From Halomonas shengliensis (GTDB lineage Bacteria > Pseudomonadota > Gammaproteobacteria > Pseudomonadales > Halomonadaceae): a stretch of 64,000 bases of DNA. A model generated the notes under the pieces. The model saw only the letters and a program-made list of their open reading frames with translations, made no database searches and was not told the origin of the DNA. Of this stretch, positions 56,619-64,000 are shown piece by piece; position 1 is the first letter of the stretch, and each line of letters begins with the position of its first letter. Made by a program: the position numbers and the translations under genes. The stretch lies in contig NZ_FNIV01000002.1 in NCBI RefSeq assembly GCF_900104135.1, positions 62,001 to 126,000 on the forward strand, in the 5' to 3' direction.

Positions 56619-57572
56619 TCAGGCAGGGGCGCCGTAGCTCATCAGCTTCTGGTAGCGGCGCTCCAGCAGCGCCTCGGTGTCCATGGCATCGAGGCGCTCG
56701 AGGCTGGCCAGCAGGGCGTCCTTGACGCGCTCGGCGGTGGTCACCGGCTGGCGATGGGCGCCACCCAGGGGTTCGGGGATCAGGGTGTCGACCAGCCCCA
56801 GCTCCTTGAGGCGCTCGGCGGTGATGCCCATGGCCTGGGCGGCGTCGGCGGCCTTCTCGGCGCTCTTCCAGAGGATGGAGGCGCAGCCCTCCGGCGAGAT
56901 CACCGAGTAGGTGGAGTACTGCAGCATGGCCAGCTCGTCGCACACGCCGATCGCCAGGGCCCCGCCGGAGCCGCCCTCGCCCACCACGGTGGCGATGATT
57001 GGGGTGCGCAGCCGCGACATCACGCCCAGGTTCCAGGCGATCGCCTCGGACTGGCCGCGCTCCTCGGCGTCGATGCCGGGGTAGGCCCCCGGGGTGTCGA
57101 TGAAGGTGAGCACCGGCATGCGGAAGCGCTCGGCCATCTCCATCAGGCGGCACGCCTTGCGGTAGCCCTCGGGCCGCGGCATGCCGAAGTTGCGCCGCAC
57201 CTTCTCGTGCACGTCGCGCCCCTTCTGGTGGCCGATCACCATCACCGGGCGGTCATCAAGGCGCGCCACGCCGCCGACGATGGCGGCATCATCGGCGAAG
57301 CGACGGTCGCCGTGGAACTCATCGAAGTCGGTGAAGACGTGCGCCAGGTAGTCCAGGGTGTAGGGACGCTGGGGATGGCGCGAAAGCTGCGAGACCTGCC
57401 AGGGCGAGAGGTCCTTGAAGATCGACTCGGTAAGCTTGCGGCTCTTCTCCTCGAGGCGCTCGATCTCCTCGCTGAGGTTGACCTGGCTGTCGTTGCCGAC
57501 CAGCCGCAGCTCCTCGATCTTGGCCTGGAGTTCGGCGATGGGCTGTTCGAAGTCGAGATAGTTGGGATTCAT
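56619..57572 (-). CDS. accA: Acetyl-CoA carboxylase carboxyltransferase subunit alpha
   Basis: With AccD, transfers carboxyl from biotin to acetyl-CoA for fatty-acid synthesis. The 317-residue protein has [20 protein letters not shown] at its start, the crotonase-like core [29 protein letters not shown] and [15 protein letters not shown]. The in-frame ATG at 57605 lacks conservation; ATG 57572 is chosen. It lies between dnaE and tilS. Confidence 0.97.
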   Translation of the reverse strand: MNPNYLDFEQPIAELQAKIEELRLVGNDSQVNLSEEIERLEEKSRKLTESIFKDLSPWQVSQLSRHPQRPYTLDYLAHVFTDFDEFHGDRRFADDAAIVGGVARLDDRPVMVIGHQKGRDVHEKVRRNFGMPRPEGYRKACRLMEMAERFRMPVLTFIDTPGAYPGIDAEERGQSEAIAWNLGVMSRLRTPIIATVVGEGGSGGALAIGVCDELAMLQYSTYSVISPEGCASILWKSAEKAADAAQAMGITAERLKELGLVDTLIPEPLGGAHRQPVTTAERVKDALLASLERLDAMDTEALLERRYQKLMSYGAPA

Positions 57573-57715
57573 TGGCCGGGTGCCTTGTGGTGTTCCACCG
57601 GCCACCGCTCTGGATGCGGCCGGCGCGTCGAAAAGGGAAAGTGGCTCGCATTATCGCACCCTCAACGCGCCACGCAAGGCGGCGCACCTGGTGCTGGCGA
57701 CTACTCGTGGCTGAT

Positions 57716-57819
57716 CCGGGAAAAGGCCTTCGGGGAGGCGCTGTGAACCCCTCCCTGGGCGCTACCGACGCCATCCCTGGCGTAGGACCTCCCCTGCGAC
57801 CTTCCCCGGCGCCCCTCGC
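57716..57819 (+). repeat. Dispersed intergenic palindromic element, copy D
   Basis: The outer arms CCGGGAAAAGG (57716-57726) and CCTTCCCCGG (57800-57809) pair imperfectly. The inner arms GGGGAGG (57732-57738) and CCTCCCC (57788-57794) pair perfectly. An apical ACGCC/GGCGT stem closes around ATCCCT. The core is nearly identical to copy A. It lies in the dnaE-accA gap, opposite in orientation to both genes; the rest of the gap shows no clear element. Confidence 0.85.
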
Positions 57820-57863
57820 AGGCAAGCGGCGAGGGGTGCACTCCGAGAAAGCCCGTGGTCAGG

Positions 57864-61376
<3,513 letters not shown>

Positions 61377-61478
61377 AGAGGACTCGGGGCTGGGCGGTGA
61401 AGTGTCATTCTAGAAACCAGGCTATCGGGTCTGCCACATGAAGTGGACATCGCATTCGGTTCCGCTCGGAGCTGATCC

Positions 61479-61597
61479 GGCGACAGGCCCCGAAGCGTCG
61501 GACCGGCGCGGAGGCGCTGTGAATACTTCCCTGTACGCTACCTCGGCCGTCCTGAGCCTCGGACCTCCCCTTCGACCTGTCCCCAGCGCTCCTCGCT
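61479..61597 (+). repeat. Dispersed intergenic palindromic element, copy E
   Basis: Arms GACAGG (61482-61487) plus CGAAG (61491-61495) pair with CTTCG (61570-61574) plus CCTGTC (61576-61581). The inner arms are GGAGG (61510-61514) and CCTCC (61564-61568). A 14-base insertion (61496-61509) extends the left side. The core is closest to copy B. It lies between dnaE and rnhB, opposite in orientation to both. Confidence 0.8.
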
Positions 61598-61626
61598 AGC
61601 TTCTGCTCTCGGAACTCTGGGGTAGG

Positions 61627-62247
61627 TCAGAACAGCGCCAGCTGGCGCCTGACCGGGCCGAAGGAGCGGCGGTGCTCCGGCAGCGGCCCCAGGCGTTCCA
61701 GGGCGGCAAGGTGCTCGCGGGTCGGGTAGCCCTTGTGGCGGGCGAAGCCGTAGTCGGGATGGCGGGCGTCGAGGGCCAGCATCTGGGCATCCCGGGCCAC
61801 CTTGGCGAGTATCGAGGCCGCGGCGATGGCCGGGTGGCGGGCGTCGCCCTTGACCACCGCCTGGCCGGGCACATGATGCCCGGGCAGGCGATTGCCGTCC
61901 ACCAGCAGGTACTCGGCCGCCGGGGAGAGGGCATCGATGGCGCGGCGCATGGCCAGGTGCGTGGCGTGGTAGATGTTGAGCTCGTCCACCTCCGCGGGGG
62001 AGGCCTCGGCCACGGCGAAGGCCAGAGCGTCGCGGCGGATCGCGGCGTCCAGCGCCTCGCGGCGCCGCGCGGTGAGCGCCTTGGAGTCGGTGAGCCCGGC
62101 GATGGGGCGCGCCGGGTCGAGGATCACCGCCGCGGCCACCACCGCACCGACCAGCGGGCCACGGCCGACCTCGTCGACCCCGGCCAGGCGCCCGCCGGTG
62201 TAGTCGATGGTGAGCGGCGGCAGCTCGCGCGCCGGCCGACGGCTCAC
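61627..62247 (-). CDS. rnhB: Ribonuclease HII
   Basis: RNase HII removes single ribonucleotides and RNA primers from DNA. The 206-residue protein has the [17 protein letters not shown] signature (about 25-41, catalytic Asp-Glu), [13 protein letters not shown], and the catalytic [18 protein letters not shown] region. The start is GTG 62247, overlapping the lpxB stop (GTGA) with GAGGAGG seven bases upstream. It belongs to the lpxA-lpxB-rnhB-dnaE order common in gammaproteobacteria. Confidence 0.96.
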   Translation of the reverse strand: MSRRPARELPPLTIDYTGGRLAGVDEVGRGPLVGAVVAAAVILDPARPIAGLTDSKALTARRREALDAAIRRDALAFAVAEASPAEVDELNIYHATHLAMRRAIDALSPAAEYLLVDGNRLPGHHVPGQAVVKGDARHPAIAAASILAKVARDAQMLALDARHPDYGFARHKGYPTREHLAALERLGPLPEHRRSFGPVRRQLALF

Positions 62248-63434
62248 GATGTGCCCTCCTCGGCCCGCTCGGGAGCGACGCTCTCCGGCAGGGGGAGCCC
62301 TGCGACCAGCGCCTCGATGGCCTCCCCCGCCCGGCGGCTGGCGTCGCGCTGCAGCCCCGCATGCATGCGGGCGAAGCGCGCCTCCAGGGCCGCCCGGCCC
62401 TCGCCGTCATCGAGCAGCTCGCCGAGCCCAAGGGCAATCGCCGCGGGACTCGCCGCCTCCTGGATCAGCTCCGGCACCAGGGTCTCCCGGGCGATCAGGT
62501 TGGGCAGCGAGATCCACTCGGTCTTCACCAGCCGCTTCGCCAGCCAGTGGGTGGCCGGCGCCATGCGATAGGCCACCAGCATGGCGCGGTGGCAGAGCAT
62601 CGCCTCCAGCGCCGCGGTGCCGGAGGCGAGCAGCACGGCATCAGAGGCCACCATGGCCTCGCGGGCCTGGCCATCGAGCAGGGTGACGCGTCCCGCCAGG
62701 CTCGGTCGCTCGTCGAGCAGCGCCTCGAGCTCGGCGCGCCGCGCCGGGGTGGCCGCGGGGATCACCACCGAGAGGCCGGGGCGCTCGGCGCACAGCTTTT
62801 CGGCGGCGGCCAGGAAGGTGTCGCCGAGGAAGCGGATCTCGCTGGCCCGGGAGCCCGGCAGCACGGCGAGCACCGGCGCGCCGTCGGCGAGCCCCAGGGC
62901 GACGCGGGCGGCGCTGCGGTCGTTGTCGAGCGGCAGCTCGTCCGCCAGGGGATGGCCGACGAAGGCCACCGGCACGCGATGGCGGGCGTAGAAGGCGGCC
63001 TCGAAGGGCAGGAAGGTGAGCATGGCATCGACGGCCCGCGCGATGCCCTTGACCCGCCCCTGGCGCCAGGCCCACACGGAGGGACTGACGTAGTGGGCGG
63101 TGGTCAGCCCCGCCTCGCGCAGCTGCCGCTCGAGGCCGAGGTTGAAGTCGGGGGCGTCGATGCCGATGACGATATCGGGTCGCCAGGCCAGGGCGTCGCG
63201 CCGCAGCTCGCGGCGCACGCCGACCAGCCGCGGCAGGTGGCGGAGCACCTCCACCAGGCCCATCACCGCGAGGGTCTCCAGGGGGAAGCGGCTGTCGATG
63301 CCCTCCTGGATCATGCGCGGGCCGCCGATGCCGCGAAACTCGACCCCGGGATGGCGCGCCTTGAGCGCGCGCATCAGGCCGGCGCCGAGAATATCCCCGG
63401 AGAGCTCGCCGGCTACCAGGTAGACGCGCCGCAT
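62244..63434 (-). CDS. lpxB: Lipid A disaccharide synthase
   Basis: LpxB joins UDP-diacylglucosamine and lipid X into the lipid A disaccharide at the inner membrane. The 396-residue GT19 enzyme has [20 protein letters not shown] (about 4-23), [22 protein letters not shown] and the C-terminal [21 protein letters not shown] chose ATG 63434, with GAGG six bases upstream, over GTG 63440. It lies eight bases after lpxA and overlaps rnhB. Confidence 0.96.
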   Translation of the reverse strand: MRRVYLVAGELSGDILGAGLMRALKARHPGVEFRGIGGPRMIQEGIDSRFPLETLAVMGLVEVLRHLPRLVGVRRELRRDALAWRPDIVIGIDAPDFNLGLERQLREAGLTTAHYVSPSVWAWRQGRVKGIARAVDAMLTFLPFEAAFYARHRVPVAFVGHPLADELPLDNDRSAARVALGLADGAPVLAVLPGSRASEIRFLGDTFLAAAEKLCAERPGLSVVIPAATPARRAELEALLDERPSLAGRVTLLDGQAREAMVASDAVLLASGTAALEAMLCHRAMLVAYRMAPATHWLAKRLVKTEWISLPNLIARETLVPELIQEAASPAAIALGLGELLDDGEGRAALEARFARMHAGLQRDASRRAGEAIEALVAGLPLPESVAPERAEEGTS

Positions 63435-63442
63435 GCTCACCC

Positions 63443-64000
63443 TCAGCGGATGATGCCGCGGGTCGAGGCCTCGATGGAGGCGACGAAGGCCTCGGTCTCG
63501 GCCAGCGAGAAGCGGCGACGGATCTCGGTCAGGGCCTGCTCCACGGTGAGCCCCTGGCGGTAGACCAGCTTGTAGGCCTCGCCCAGGCCACGCAGCGCCT
63601 CCTTGGAGAAGCCGCGGCGCTTGAGGCCCACCAGGTTCAGGCCGTGTACCTGGGCGGGGTTGCCGTTGATCATCACGTAGGCGGGGGTGTCCTTGGTGAT
63701 GATCGAGCCGCCGCCGGCCATGGCGTGGGTGCCGAAGTGGCAGAACTGGTGCACCGCGGAGAGACCGCCGAGGATGGCGAAGTCGCCCAGCCTGACGTGG
63801 CCCGCCAGGGTCACCTGATTGGCCAGGATGCAGTCGTCGCCGATCACGCAGTCGTGGCCGACGTGGACATAGGCCATGAACAGGTTGCGCGAGCCGATGG
63901 TGGTCTCGCCGCGGTCCTGGACGGTGCCGCGGTGCAGGGTGACCCCCTCGCGCACCACGTTGTCGTCGCCCATCACCAGGCGGGTCGGCTCGCCGCCGTA
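63443..64000 (-). CDS. lpxA: UDP-N-acetylglucosamine acyltransferase (5' end beyond window)
   Basis: LpxA begins lipid A synthesis by O-acylating UDP-GlcNAc. 185 C-terminal residues are visible. They show the left-handed beta-helix hexapeptide repeats, the catalytic His region (NLFMAYVHVGHDCVIGDDCI, split), ILGGLSAVHQFCHFGTHAM and the C-terminal helical domain (GLKRRGFSKEALRGLGEAYK). The N-terminus lies outside the window. Confidence 0.96.
   Translation of the reverse strand, partial: YGGEPTRLVMGDDNVVREGVTLHRGTVQDRGETTIGSRNLFMAYVHVGHDCVIGDDCILANQVTLAGHVRLGDFAILGGLSAVHQFCHFGTHAMAGGGSIITKDTPAYVMINGNPAQVHGLNLVGLKRRGFSKEALRGLGEAYKLVYRQGLTVEQALTEIRRRFSLAETEAFVASIEASTRGIIR

Overview
The window reads as core chromosome of a GC-rich, aerobic gammaproteobacterium. 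The closest fit is Halomonadaceae (Halomonas or a relative). This is inferred from strongly GC-biased codons, many acidic proteins, and gene blocks in an order very like Pseudomonas, with the rearrangements expected for Oceanospirillales. No transposase, integrase, prophage gene, CRISPR array, rRNA or tRNA was found. Almost all of the DNA is housekeeping genes; the unusual material lies in the intergenic regions.

Layout. 1-5.4 kb: recA (cut by the window edge) with a LexA box, pncC, mutS, fdxA, then a convergent CsrB/RsmZ-type small RNA exactly where Pseudomonas carries rsmZ. 5.4-15.6 kb (minus strand): pyrG-kdsA-eno and gltB-gltD. 16-22.7 kb (minus): aroB-aroK and the pilMNOPQ type IV pilus assembly operon. 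22.9-34.3 kb: mrcA (PBP1A), a short malic enzyme, rpmE, priA, argS, a SPOR-domain protein and hslVU. 34.5-39.9 kb (plus): a DUF971 gene, ubiE-ubiJ-ubiB, hisE and tatABC. 40-48.9 kb: elbB, hemB-ppk1, a Tat-exported PhoX-like phosphatase, a DUF3087 membrane protein and a DAHP synthase with a long leader. 48.9-53.4 kb (minus): folM-fre-ubiD and rho. 53.8-64 kb: ppx, then tilS-accA, dnaE and rnhB-lpxB-lpxA (lpxA cut by the edge).

Links between genes. aroB, aroK and the DAHP synthase are early shikimate-pathway steps. UbiE, UbiJ, UbiB and UbiD all serve ubiquinone synthesis, with Fre next to UbiD. ppk1, ppx and phoX are phosphate and polyphosphate genes; a perfect two-unit Pho box precedes hemB-ppk1 and a weaker one precedes phoX. 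TatABC supplies the export route that the PhoX twin-arginine signal needs.

Most interesting items: (1) the aro leader at 48215-48900, with three small ORFs, two of them with dense Phe/Tyr/Trp clusters, and a strong hairpin, looks like an attenuator sensing all three aromatic amino acids; (2) a GGA-rich sRNA with a GacA-type box; (3) a family of four ~105-bp intergenic palindromic elements whose arms differ in sequence but stay largely complementary; (4) Pho-box candidates at hemB-ppk1 and phoX. All coordinates, motifs and pairings were read by eye, and no database search or folding program was run.
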